64,000 nucleotides of DNA. Source: Ammoniphilus oxalaticus. Lineage in GTDB: Bacteria; Bacillota; Bacilli; Aneurinibacillales; RAOX-1. Under the pieces are notes generated by a model that worked only from the letters and a program-made list of their open reading frames with translations, was not told the DNA's origin and ran no database searches. Position numbers and translations under genes: made by a program. The stretch lies in the NCBI RefSeq assembly GCF_003609605.1, contig NZ_MCHY01000009.1, positions 638,946 through 702,945 of the forward strand, written 5' to 3'. Every line of letters starts with the position of its first letter. Position 1 is the first letter of the stretch. Below are positions 53,618 through 61,347 of this stretch, piece by piece.

Positions 53618-54177
53618 TATTGTTTTAATGTGGCCTCAATAATATAGCGTTTTGGAGCATTCCCAATATAAGCGAACGGATAGCATGTAATCAATGTAAG
53701 TTTGCGCTCTTCGCTCGGTTGAACCGCATGAATGTCGTCTTTATCAACAATCTTGTAATTCACAATCTGATAATGAAAAGTGCTGCTACCCGTTTCAATG
53801 ATAATTTCATCTCCATGTTGAAGGTTTCCTAATTTCCGAAAGACACCATCTCGATGTCCAGCTAGAACGGTATTGCCTAGTTCCCCAGGCAGTGGCGTGA
53901 AGGGGTCATGTCCAACCCCTTTTTGTAGGGCATCATCTGACATGCCTTTGATAACGGGTAACTTTAGATTGATTGCTGGCAAAGTCAATTTTCCTAAGAG
54001 ATGGACAGGCAGGGAAGCAGGGTCTTGTAGGTTATCTCTTGTGTCCATTGCTTTTTCCCACGTTTTAACTCCCTCCCGAACATCGATCTCCGCGCTGACA
54101 ATTTGATAAAAGCAAAAGGCGGAAAAACCGAGGGAGGAAAGAAGAATGCTCCACAATAAAGATCTTAATCTTCCCAC
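53617..54177 (-). CDS. Class D sortase
   Basis: 186-residue transpeptidase that joins LPxTG-type proteins to the cell wall. Seen: an N-terminal signal anchor (LLWSILLSSLGFSAFCFYQI), TVLAGHRDGVF with the catalytic His, LTLITCYPFAYIGNAPKRYI with the catalytic Cys (TLxTC) and the Arg. Its gene overlaps that of the LPNTG protein, which is the obvious substrate. Confidence 0.9.
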   Translation of the reverse strand: MGRLRSLLWSILLSSLGFSAFCFYQIVSAEIDVREGVKTWEKAMDTRDNLQDPASLPVHLLGKLTLPAINLKLPVIKGMSDDALQKGVGHDPFTPLPGELGNTVLAGHRDGVFRKLGNLQHGDEIIIETGSSTFHYQIVNYKIVDKDDIHAVQPSEERKLTLITCYPFAYIGNAPKRYIIEATLKQ

Positions 54178-54791
54178 TCTTTTTTACCTTTCCCTTTTAT
54201 GCGCCAAAGGGCTAGCCCAGAAAGTCCTGTGATGATTAGGGATTCGAGTCCTAAAGAATACCAGGCGGTTCCTGTATTCGGAAGTTGATACCCGTTTGCT
54301 TTTACTAATGTGTAGGACCCGTTCTCTTCTATGAAGATAGGGAGATCCTCGCTTGTCGGTATGGTCGGTTCATCCTTTAATGTCGGGATTGGATCTTCTT
54401 TAGAAGGGATAATGCCATCATGATCCGGAGCGGTTGGCGCATGTGGGATGGATGGGTCCGCTTTGGCGTAGACAGGAGGTTTGTTTGGATTCGTTGCTGT
54501 GGATGCAGAACCTCCCGCTGAACTGCCATTCGTCCCCCCGCCAGGTGAACCTCCATTAGAAGATCCACCCCCGCCCCCGGATCCACCCCCGTTTCCAGTT
54601 CCAGAGCCTCCGCCTCCGCCTCCACCCCCTCCACTCCCACCACCCCCTGGGGATGGTTCCGAAGGGGCTGGGTCAGGATTGTTACCGCTAATCATCGTTT
54701 CAAAAATCATCTTTTTATGCTCTAATATCAAAGGGCTCACATACGGTTCTTTTTTCAATGATTCTTTGATCGGAATCAGCACCTTTAACAA
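54165..54791 (-). CDS. Glycine-rich LPNTG cell-wall protein with a leader-like N-terminus and no signal peptide
   Basis: 208 residues. The C-terminus is a complete sortase signal: QLPNTGTAWY, a hydrophobic segment (SLGLESLIITGLSGLALW) and a basic tail. The middle is Gly/Ser/Pro-rich. The N-terminus (LKKEPYVSPLILEHKKMIFE, then TMISGNN) has no hydrophobic signal sequence in any start I can choose. Instead it contains YVSPLI, which fits the YxxPx[L/I] motif that PqqD-type proteins read in lasso leaders. TTG 54791 is used, with a weak AGGA before it. It is transcribed from the promoter at 54829-54858, together with the sortase gene. How it is exported is open. Confidence 0.7.
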   Translation of the reverse strand: MLKVLIPIKESLKKEPYVSPLILEHKKMIFETMISGNNPDPAPSEPSPGGGGSGGGGGGGGGSGTGNGGGSGGGGGSSNGGSPGGGTNGSSAGGSASTATNPNKPPVYAKADPSIPHAPTAPDHDGIIPSKEDPIPTLKDEPTIPTSEDLPIFIEENGSYTLVKANGYQLPNTGTAWYSLGLESLIITGLSGLALWRIKGKGKKEWED

Positions 54792-54800
54792 GTTTGTCCC

Positions 54801-54858
54801 GTCCTACAATAAGAACGATTGTGTTCTCATTATAGGACGTGACAAAGCGTCTCGTCAA
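54801..54858 (-). promoter_or_regulatory. Promoter of the LPNTG-sortase operon with SinR-type dyad
   Basis: Minus strand: -35 TTGACG (54858-54853), 18-base spacer, -10 TATAAT (54834-54829). A dyad GTCCTACAATAAGAAC (54801-54816) / GTTCTCATTATAGGAC (54823-54838) covers the -10 and start. Its half sites (CCTATAATGAGAAC) resemble those of the 52858 dyad but point inward. Confidence 0.65.
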
Positions 54859-55010
54859 TCACAATTACCTGGAATTGGTAGGTTTGACAGATGTAAATAA
54901 ATTCATGATGGATAGCAACTATCTAAATAACAATCACAATGTCATGCGTTACGTAATTCAAGTCCCTAGTAGATCCTGTCGGGTACTTGAATTTTGAAAT
55001 CAGTTGATAT

Positions 55011-55142
55011 TTACTTTTTCTGGTTCAAAAATGCGCGAATTTCGTCCACGGTCAGACCAATTTCTTTGGCTTGCAAAATTAATTCTTCCCATTCCAAATC
55101 AAGTGGAATATCATGTTGATCCATTTGTTTTACATTATTCAC
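55011..55142 (-). CDS. SinI-like antirepressor, 43 aa
   Basis: MDQHDIPLDLEWEELILQAK, then EIGLTVDEIRAFLNQKK, close to SinI. AGGAGG lies ten bases before GTG 55142; an in-frame ATG at 55124 gives a 37-residue form. It is divergently placed from the SinR gene at 55701, unlike B. subtilis where sinI and sinR are in tandem. It probably antagonises one or both local SinR-like proteins. Confidence 0.8.
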   Translation of the reverse strand: MNNVKQMDQHDIPLDLEWEELILQAKEIGLTVDEIRAFLNQKK

Positions 55143-55700
55143 AAGATTTAATCCTCCTATAGTCACAATAGAGACCGCCGTATTGTAGGTCGTTAGATTT
55201 AGTATAGATATTAAGTGTGAGAAGATTATAACAAATGGGAGTGGAAAAAGTTGTCATTATCTGTCGGCTGTATTATTTTAAATAATGTATAATGGGTTCG
55301 CTCCGAAGCTGATTGTAAACGTTAAACTAGATTCAACAGTTCACGGAAGGAACGAAAAAAGACCCGTTGATGTGTACGCCCTGGAAAAGCAACATCTACA
55401 AAAGGTCTCAGATCTTTAAAGATAGCGTTATTCACTTTGAATTGAACAGGTACAGTGTCCGAGAAGGTACGTATCGAAAGGACGCGCTACATATCGACTA
55501 ATTGTTGAAAACTGTGGAGTCTTATTTATCAAAAACGGCTTAATTCTACTTAATGATTACAATGGTTTAGGAATCCAACAGAAACAGACAAATAAATTCG
55601 ATTTTCGTATGAATTTTTGAGTCGATTTACCTTTTGACTATATTACTAAAACTTTGGTAAGATTAAAAAGTAGATTATAATGAACCGGGGTGGCCGAAGA
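55143..55700. other. Intergenic region before sinR
   Basis: About 560 bases without a recognisable gene. A plausible sinR promoter is TTGACT near 55636 with TAAGAT about 18 bases later. No GTTC-N8-GAAC palindrome is seen. The middle part (55300-55550) holds only short frames without ribosome sites. Confidence 0.5.
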
Positions 55701-56036
55701 TTGATTGGAGACCGTATTAGGAAACTCAGGTTGGATAGAGGCTTGTCGCTCTCAGAACTTGCAGAACGAGCAGATGTTGCTAAATCGTATATCAGTTCTA
55801 TTGAGCGAAATTTACAAACGAATCCATCGCTGCAGTTTTTGGAGAAGATTTCCGCCGTATTAGGGGTAGCTGTGGATAGTCTGATTCTAGACTCAGAATC
55901 AGTAGACCCAAATGATTTGGACAGGGAGTGGACGGAGTTAGTCAGGGAGGCCATGTCCTCAGGAGTATCCAAAGAACAGTTTAAGGAATTTCTTGAGTAT
56001 AACAGGTGGAAACAGGATCAATCAAAGGGTGATTGA
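55701..56036 (+). CDS. sinR: SinR master repressor orthologue
   Basis: 111 residues, the same length as B. subtilis SinR and very similar to it: IGDRIRKLRLDRGLSLSELA, VAKSYISSIERNLQTNPSLQ, FLEKISAVLGVAVDSLI, and the C-terminal SinI-binding/tetramer helices DREWTELVREAMSSGVSKEQ. The TTG start at 55701 has GGGGTGG seven bases before it; the ATG 55680 in frame would add seven residues. It is expected to bind GTTCTYT-type sites, which occur throughout 13-55 kb. It has no box of its own, unlike the paralogue at 16591. Confidence 0.9.
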   Translation: MIGDRIRKLRLDRGLSLSELAERADVAKSYISSIERNLQTNPSLQFLEKISAVLGVAVDSLILDSESVDPNDLDREWTELVREAMSSGVSKEQFKEFLEYNRWKQDQSKGD

Positions 56037-56796
56037 TCACTGAATTTCCGAAATATCGCAGTAAAATAACCTGGGATTCCTGGCATTCATTTTGGAGCTA
56101 CATAAATATTTCAACGAGTACCTCAATGTTTTCCGTGTTATTGGGATGGTCGAATGTAAAATTAATAAACAGGAAATACATGAGACATAGGTTGTTTATG
56201 TTGCAAAGCGATCCACTGAGGAATGTTGTGGTTGCTGCGGCTTCGTACCTTTTCGATTGTTCGGTAGAAGAACAGGGAAGTTGAGCCGTCTTTAAAAATA
56301 AGCCAGTGTTTCCGCGTTTCCATCTATAAGAATTGCCGCTGTTAAAACTGTTCGAAGGTGTCACCCTTTTCCTTTGGATCGATTGCGCCCGTAGTTCAAC
56401 ATCAAGCGAAGCCGCTTCCGTCATTTATTTATGATTGAGTTCTTGTTATAATGATTCAAAAAATCTAGTGACAAGTCACCCTAAGCAAGCCTTTTTTCAA
56501 CAACTTACTCGTCGGTGTGTTGAAGAGGCCGCGGGCGCAAAACTAGCTAATAAAATTGCTGAAATCCTCTGTAGGATATGAAAAATGGCACTAAGACACT
56601 TTTATTATAGTTCATATCAAGCTAGCTTTCACCGAAAACATATTGTGGAGCACCGCCATTTTCTTGCGGTGGAATACCTTGTTCTGCGTCATTCACAATT
56701 AAGTAGTTGAAATCAAAGGATTAAATCAGCGGAAGAATTACAAAATACCCTCGTTCAATCAAGTAGATGAATGAGGGTATTTTGTGTTCTTAATTC
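56037..56796. other. Intergenic stretch, no gene supported
   Basis: About 760 bases. One open frame (56033-56284) overlaps the sinR stop but has no ribosome site and no recognisable fold. The rest shows only short frames. It ends in the terminator of the next minus-strand gene. Confidence 0.5.
56741..56784 (-). terminator. Terminator of the 520-residue secreted protein gene
   Basis: CAAAATACCCTC (56741-56752) pairs with GAGGGTATTTTG (56773-56784); on the minus strand it is followed by TAATTCTTCC. It lies 12 bases past the stop. Confidence 0.7.
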
Positions 56797-58359
56797 TTAC
56801 TGATGGCTGATCCAGATATTTTTTTGTTCAATCAACAGTTGTAACTGCGGGCTGCGTGGCTTGCCAACCGTCGTCAACAACCACTGGGTCACTTCCAGGT
56901 CATCGCGCGTGAGCGAGTGATAATCGGGATATTGATCAGGCTTGTACGGTTTTAAGCCCGGTGTGAGCGCGTAGTACAAGTTGTGATCTGGCATCACCCA
57001 CAGCATCGCTGTCGATTCAACTCCGGTTAACATCGGCTCCGCAAGCGCCAACTTTTGCGGATCTTGATCAAGTCTATACGACTCCAGTAAATACATGAGA
57101 TTGGACAAATGATGGTTGAGCGAAATGTGACTCATTTGTGAACCCTCGCCGCCAACGTAATCCGGAACGAGGATCCCGCCGTTCGGTGTTGGAACCGCGT
57201 GCTTCTTTATATAATTTTGTTGATAATCGTCCCACTTTTTTAAAGCGGCGGCAATTTGCGGATCGCCCTCTTTTTTCTTCATAAAACGCATTAAAAAGGT
57301 CACGTTATCCGCATTGCGACGATTGTCCATGTAGTTGTACTCAATTTGATAATCGCCCGATAACCATAACGATTTCGGGACGGTCGGCCAAAACCCCTCG
57401 GCGTTTTGGCGCTTAATCGAAGCGTAGGCCAAATGGGTCGCCACATCTTCGAACAACGTTCCATTGATCTCCGCATCGATTAAGGGAACCATCCGCATCC
57501 CGAGCACGTTAGCCGGATTCAAATAAAAAGAATTAGGCGCGTACGGTCGGTAGTTATTCGGCGTGAGATAGTAGGCCCCGTCAACCGATAATTTTTTGTC
57601 GTGTTGCAACTCTAGCTGGCTCGCTTCACGAACGGCGGCCGGATTATCCCATTTTATCAACGGCTTTGTCGACAACAGGCCCCACGTATCTGAAAAGACC
57701 GTCGCGTTCGTCGGCAGCGGCACCGTGTATGTAATGCGATCTTCGCCACGGACAATCTCAGTCGGTCTCCGTTGCTCCGCTACTTCTTGGAACACGGTAT
57801 GCCCGATTGGCTTTAACAGGTCCGCTTGTCCGACCCGATAATGCAATCGTTCCGAATCGAGATAGAGCGCGGTTGGCGTCGTTGTCGGCAATTGCTCTAA
57901 TTGTTGCCAGCTTGGCGGGTTGCCTGGAATCCGTTGTTGGTTGACCGCATCCCAGGTTGGATCAGTTGGCGGTATAAAACGGCGCGCCGTGGTTGATTGC
58001 CCATCGTAAGCGACGATCGATAGCCGCGCTTCATTCGCGGTCGGAGACAGATAATTCCGAGCTGTGTAGAGAATATCCCCGTTTTGCAACGACATGATCG
58101 TTAGCCGAAGATAATTTTGCCCTTGTCGGTAGCGATAATGATGATACGTGGCGTGTTCGTGGTACACCGTTTCAAGCTCAGGTTCAACGTTCTCGGCCCA
58201 GCCGCCCATCCGCAGCTCATAATCCCGCTGTTGATCCCCGTTTAAATCATATGAAAAGGACGCATGTTGATGTCCTTCGCTCGCGTTCGTCACAGGCAAA
58301 GAGCTATAAAAAACGAATATGATTAGGACAGAGACAGCAAACCACTTTTTATTTAGCAT
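56797..58359 (-). CDS. Secreted protein, possibly D-glucuronyl C5-epimerase-like
   Basis: 520 residues with a cleavable signal peptide (WFAVSVLIIFVFYSSLPVTN, then AS). The N-terminal half is beta-rich, His- and Tyr-rich (HEHATYHHYRYRQGQNYLRL). The C-terminal half (GGEGSQMSHISLNHHLSNLM, YLLESYRLDQDP) looks like an alpha/alpha toroid domain as in glucuronyl C5-epimerases and some polysaccharide lyases. The assignment is tentative. It could remodel an acidic exopolysaccharide outside the cell. Monocistronic, GC-richer than the island genes. Confidence 0.45.
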   Translation of the reverse strand: MLNKKWFAVSVLIIFVFYSSLPVTNASEGHQHASFSYDLNGDQQRDYELRMGGWAENVEPELETVYHEHATYHHYRYRQGQNYLRLTIMSLQNGDILYTARNYLSPTANEARLSIVAYDGQSTTARRFIPPTDPTWDAVNQQRIPGNPPSWQQLEQLPTTTPTALYLDSERLHYRVGQADLLKPIGHTVFQEVAEQRRPTEIVRGEDRITYTVPLPTNATVFSDTWGLLSTKPLIKWDNPAAVREASQLELQHDKKLSVDGAYYLTPNNYRPYAPNSFYLNPANVLGMRMVPLIDAEINGTLFEDVATHLAYASIKRQNAEGFWPTVPKSLWLSGDYQIEYNYMDNRRNADNVTFLMRFMKKKEGDPQIAAALKKWDDYQQNYIKKHAVPTPNGGILVPDYVGGEGSQMSHISLNHHLSNLMYLLESYRLDQDPQKLALAEPMLTGVESTAMLWVMPDHNLYYALTPGLKPYKPDQYPDYHSLTRDDLEVTQWLLTTVGKPRSPQLQLLIEQKNIWISHQ

Positions 58360-58550
58360 AGAAACCTCCTACAATATCCTCGTACTCAAGTATAAAAGGT
58401 TCGCGCGATAAAAACAATTTTTGTCGGTCTTTGCCGAATCATTCCAAATAGGGTGACAATTCCCGTTGTTTTGAACAGTCGTATTCCGTATACTTCTACT
58501 TATAAATAAAAAACTTTACAAATTTTCAGAAAAAACAGGAGGGGTAGAGC

Positions 58551-58706
58551 ATGGATTATAAGGTAGTAACTGCTGCCGCGGAAATGATGACAACGGATAT
58601 GACGTATATTAGCGACCGAGATGAAATGTACCATTATTATTTGAATTATGGGATCGAGTCCGTGTTGATGATCGCGGATGTGTACTCCTCTGCTTACTAT
58701 ATTTAG
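58551..58706 (+). CDS. Small Tyr-rich protein, 51 aa, unknown
   Basis: MDYKVVTAAAEMMTTDMTYI to MIADVYSSAYYI. CAGGAGGGG stands seven bases before ATG 58551 and a good terminator follows, so it is a real single-gene unit. Acidic, seven Tyr, no membrane segment. No family recognised; a spore-associated role would be a guess. Confidence 0.65.
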   Translation: MDYKVVTAAAEMMTTDMTYISDRDEMYHYYLNYGIESVLMIADVYSSAYYI

Positions 58707-58715
58707 CTGACAACG

Positions 58716-58748
58716 AATCCAGGGACGAGCAAAAGACCTGGATTTTTT
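58716..58748 (+). terminator. Terminator after the Tyr-rich protein gene
   Basis: AATCCAGG (58716-58723) pairs with CCTGGATT (58737-58744), then TTTT. Confidence 0.8.
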
Positions 58749-58839
58749 GCTGTCTATGGACTTTGTCTTCTTAATCCGATAAAATTGATATGTATAGTTA
58801 GTTATGGTTTTTAGAAAAAGCGAAGGAGTGGAGATAAAC

Positions 58840-59661
58840 GTGGAAAAAGGGTTACAAGGGAAGCGCGTCGTGATTGCCGCGTCGCGAAAGACGGACGAGA
58901 TGTGTACGTTGGTTGAACGGCAAGGCGGCGTTGGCATCGTGCGGTCTTTGCAAGGAACTGTTTTTTTAGCGGAAAAAGAGGTTGAGCCTGATCTTCGTTG
59001 GATCGTGGAAGAAAAACCGGATTGGTTAATCCTAACGACGGGGGTTGGGGCCGAGGCGTTGCTCGGGATCGCGGAAAAGATCGGGATTCGGGCGGATGTG
59101 GAGGCGGTGATTCAAAATGCAAAAGTGGCGCGTCGCGGTTACAAGCTCGTTTCGGTGTTGAGAGGACTTGGAGTGGAGCCCGTCGCGGTCGACGATGATG
59201 GAACAACCGCAGGCTTGATTCGCGGCTTGGAACCGTTTGACTTTTCGGGGCAATCCGTTGGCGTCCAACTGCATGGCGATCCCGCTCCAAAATTAATTCA
59301 GTTCTTGAAGGATCGCGGGGCGACAGTTCGGGAACTGGTCCCTTACCAGCATGTGCCGCCTGAGCGAGCGGTTGTCGAGCAATTTACAACAGAGCTGCTT
59401 GCGGGCGAATTTGATGCTGTTTGTTTTACAACGATGATCCAAGTTCGATTTATGTTTGAGTATGCCCGCGAGGCGGGGCTGTTTGAACAAGTACTGACTG
59501 TGTTTCGCGAGAAGACATTGCCAGTCGCAGTCGGTAGAGTGACTGCGGAGGCGTTGTATGATGCGGGCCTGGAGCAAAAGCGAGTCATCGTTCCTGAATT
59601 GGAACGGATGGGAGCGATGATCATGGAATTGAGTAAAGTCGTAGAAGCCGCTCGAGTCTAG
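58840..59661 (+). CDS. hemD: Uroporphyrinogen-III synthase
   Basis: 273-residue HemD-type protein, which closes and rearranges hydroxymethylbilane to uroporphyrinogen III for haem and sirohaem. Two similar lobes are visible: VVIAASRKTDEMCTLVERQG and the PDWLILTTGVGAEALLGIAE loop, then GVQLHGDPAPKLIQFLKDRG and FDAVCFTTMIQVRFMFEYAR. GTG 58840 is preceded by GGAGTGGAGATAAAC. It stands alone, away from a hem operon, so it may be a second copy. Confidence 0.85.
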   Translation: MEKGLQGKRVVIAASRKTDEMCTLVERQGGVGIVRSLQGTVFLAEKEVEPDLRWIVEEKPDWLILTTGVGAEALLGIAEKIGIRADVEAVIQNAKVARRGYKLVSVLRGLGVEPVAVDDDGTTAGLIRGLEPFDFSGQSVGVQLHGDPAPKLIQFLKDRGATVRELVPYQHVPPERAVVEQFTTELLAGEFDAVCFTTMIQVRFMFEYAREAGLFEQVLTVFREKTLPVAVGRVTAEALYDAGLEQKRVIVPELERMGAMIMELSKVVEAARV

Positions 59662-59765
59662 CTTGTTTAGGGTCACTTTCTCAGAAACCGAACGTAAACT
59701 AGAGGTAAGCGTATTCGATTCATCTCTTCGAAACACACAAAAAAATGTAAAAGAAGGGGATGAGA

Positions 59766-60557
59766 ATGTTGGCCAAACATGCGATTTTAGGCGTTGCTCA
59801 GGCAACCGCTCAGCAGATGATTGATTATACGCTCCGCATTAACCCGCATTTTAATCCCGAGATCGCCAGAACTTTTCTTGCGGTCGGAATGAATTATGGC
59901 GTTCGCGGCGACATCGCCTTTTGCCAATCGATTCATGAAACAAACTGGTTTCGATACGGAGGCGATGTGCGGGCCGATCAAAATAATTTTAGTGGTCTCG
60001 GGGCGACTGGCGGCGGGGCGCGGGGCGCGTCGTTTCCAACGATCGAGGCGGGCGTAACCGCCCAAATCCAACATCTGTACGCCTACGCGTCGACGAATCC
60101 GTTGCCTAACATTGGAGCATTAGTGGACCCGCGCTTTCATCTCGTCAACCGTGGGAGCGCCCCTTATTGGGAAGACTTGGGGGGCAAATGGGCAGTTCCA
60201 GGCTATTCGAAGCAAAAGTTTGCGAGCTTTGCGCAAGCGTACGCGGTGGGGGAAACGTATGGACAGTTGATTGTCGCCTTGTACGAACGAATGTTAGCGA
60301 CAACCGTGGCGCCTCAACCGCCATCGCAGCAACCTGAATTTCCCGAAACACCTGCGCCGACATTGCCGCCACAACCAGATCCGGTATCACCTGGACCTGA
60401 CTTATACCCGGAAGGGACGCCGGATTGGAAGAAGGAAGCGGTCGATTGGATGTTTGAAAAAGGATTGCTAACAAATGCCGAATGGAAAAAAGGCGTTGAC
60501 CAACCATTACCCTTGTGGGCAGAAGCCGTTGTGTTGCGGCGACTGATGGGCAAATAG
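59766..60557 (+). CDS. N-acetylglucosaminidase domain protein
   Basis: 263 residues. The glucosaminidase (GH73-like) domain occupies about 1-185: GVRGDIAFCQSIHETNWFRY with the catalytic Glu, QNNFSGLGATGGGARGASFP, and YASTNPLPNIGALVDPRFHL. A Pro-rich linker and a C-terminal SLH- or amidase-like segment (GTPDWKKEAVDWMFEKGLLT) follow. It has no signal peptide, so it may be a phage-derived or spore-mother-cell lysin. GAAGGGGATGAGA precedes ATG 59766; ATG 59760 is possible. Confidence 0.85.
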   Translation: MLAKHAILGVAQATAQQMIDYTLRINPHFNPEIARTFLAVGMNYGVRGDIAFCQSIHETNWFRYGGDVRADQNNFSGLGATGGGARGASFPTIEAGVTAQIQHLYAYASTNPLPNIGALVDPRFHLVNRGSAPYWEDLGGKWAVPGYSKQKFASFAQAYAVGETYGQLIVALYERMLATTVAPQPPSQQPEFPETPAPTLPPQPDPVSPGPDLYPEGTPDWKKEAVDWMFEKGLLTNAEWKKGVDQPLPLWAEAVVLRRLMGK

Positions 60558-61010
60558 AAAAGAGGAGCCATGACGCAGCGGGCGCCTCTTTTTGCGTTGT
60601 TCGCTTTTTTATCGAGAATTGTTGATGGGGCTGGGAGATCGCTAGCATGCCCAATCGGGGATCTGTAAGTCCAATAACCTGTTTTTTTATCGAATATTGT
60701 GGATGCGATTTGTTACATGGCTGATCCACAATATTCGATAAAAAAGGGCACACCACGTAAATCCGGCTAATTAGCTCGATTCCCCAATTATTCGACTCAG
60801 ATCTCATTCTTTTTGTCCGAAAATCCGCGCCATTCCTCATTTTAATAGGGAACCGTTAGAAGCCTGGCGCCTTACATTTGTGGATGCGATTTGTTACATG
60901 GCCGATCCACAATATTCGATAAAAAAGGGCACACCAGGTAAATCCCGCCAATTAGCTTGCCCGTCCCCCGACCTCCACCACAAAAATCGCAAAAAAAAAA
61001 AAGAGAGGAG
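60558..61010. other. Intergenic repeat region
   Basis: Four dispersed-repeat copies plus a 66-base direct repeat that includes them. No gene is supported. Confidence 0.75.
60605..60945. repeat. Dispersed-repeat cluster with a long hairpin and a direct duplication
   Basis: Copies at 60605-60626 and 60683-60704 (minus orientation), 60724-60745 and 60905-60926 (plus). 60683-60704 and 60724-60745 are perfect inverted 22-base arms around a 19-base loop. The segment 60699-60764 is repeated almost exactly at 60880-60945 (offset 181), but the left arm of the hairpin is mostly missing there. Confidence 0.85.
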
Positions 61011-61031
61011 CTATTCGCTTTGCGCGCTCCT
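60991..61031 (-). terminator. Terminator of the 83-residue protein gene
   Basis: AGGAGC (61006-61011) pairs with GCTCCT (61026-61031); a run of A at 60991-61002 gives a long T run on the minus strand. Confidence 0.75.
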
Positions 61032-61262
61032 TTCGACAGCATCAATTCCTTCTGCGGTTATTTTGAAGTGATAGAGAATTCCGTTGATCGAGTTCATGGC
61101 GATAAGTCCCTTGTCCGCTAAGTATTGATATGCGAATCTTTTCTCTATGTCCTGGTTTAAATCTCTCATCGAGATTTGTTGGCCCCGTCCGTTAGTAAAA
61201 TAGTAGGCATAGAGCTCTTCCAACAATTCCGCGCGCAAAGCTTGCCGTTCCGTTTTATTCAT
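61011..61262 (-). CDS. Conserved-type small protein, 83 aa, winged-helix-like
   Basis: MNKTERQALRAELLEELYAY, then LADKGLIAMNSINGILYHFK and ITAEGIDAVERS: the second half reads like a winged helix with a hairpin wing (YHFKITAEGIDAVE), as in YjcQ-type proteins. GGGAGG precedes ATG 61262. No partner or target is evident. Confidence 0.65.
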   Translation of the reverse strand: MNKTERQALRAELLEELYAYYFTNGRGQQISMRDLNQDIEKRFAYQYLADKGLIAMNSINGILYHFKITAEGIDAVERSAQSE

Positions 61263-61323
61263 CGTTATAAAACCTCCCTTTAATTTAGTCTATGCGGCAA
61301 ACGGGGTTTTGTCCCCAAAATAC

Positions 61324-61347
61324 AAAAAAGACCCCACAAGGGGGTCT
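61324..61347 (-). terminator. Terminator of sleB
   Basis: AGACCCC (61329-61335) pairs with GGGGTCT (61341-61347), followed by TTTTTTGTATTTT on the minus strand; it touches the sleB stop. Confidence 0.8.

Noticed and set aside
56033..56284. 83-residue frame overlapping the sinR stop
   Set aside because: No ribosome site, no start codon in a good context, and no recognisable fold.
58811..59290. 159-residue minus-strand frame
   Set aside because: It is antisense to hemD, with Pro/Arg-rich composition typical of shadow frames in GC-richer genes.
60145..60840. 231-residue minus-strand frame
   Set aside because: It runs opposite the glucosaminidase gene and then through the dispersed repeats; no ribosome site.
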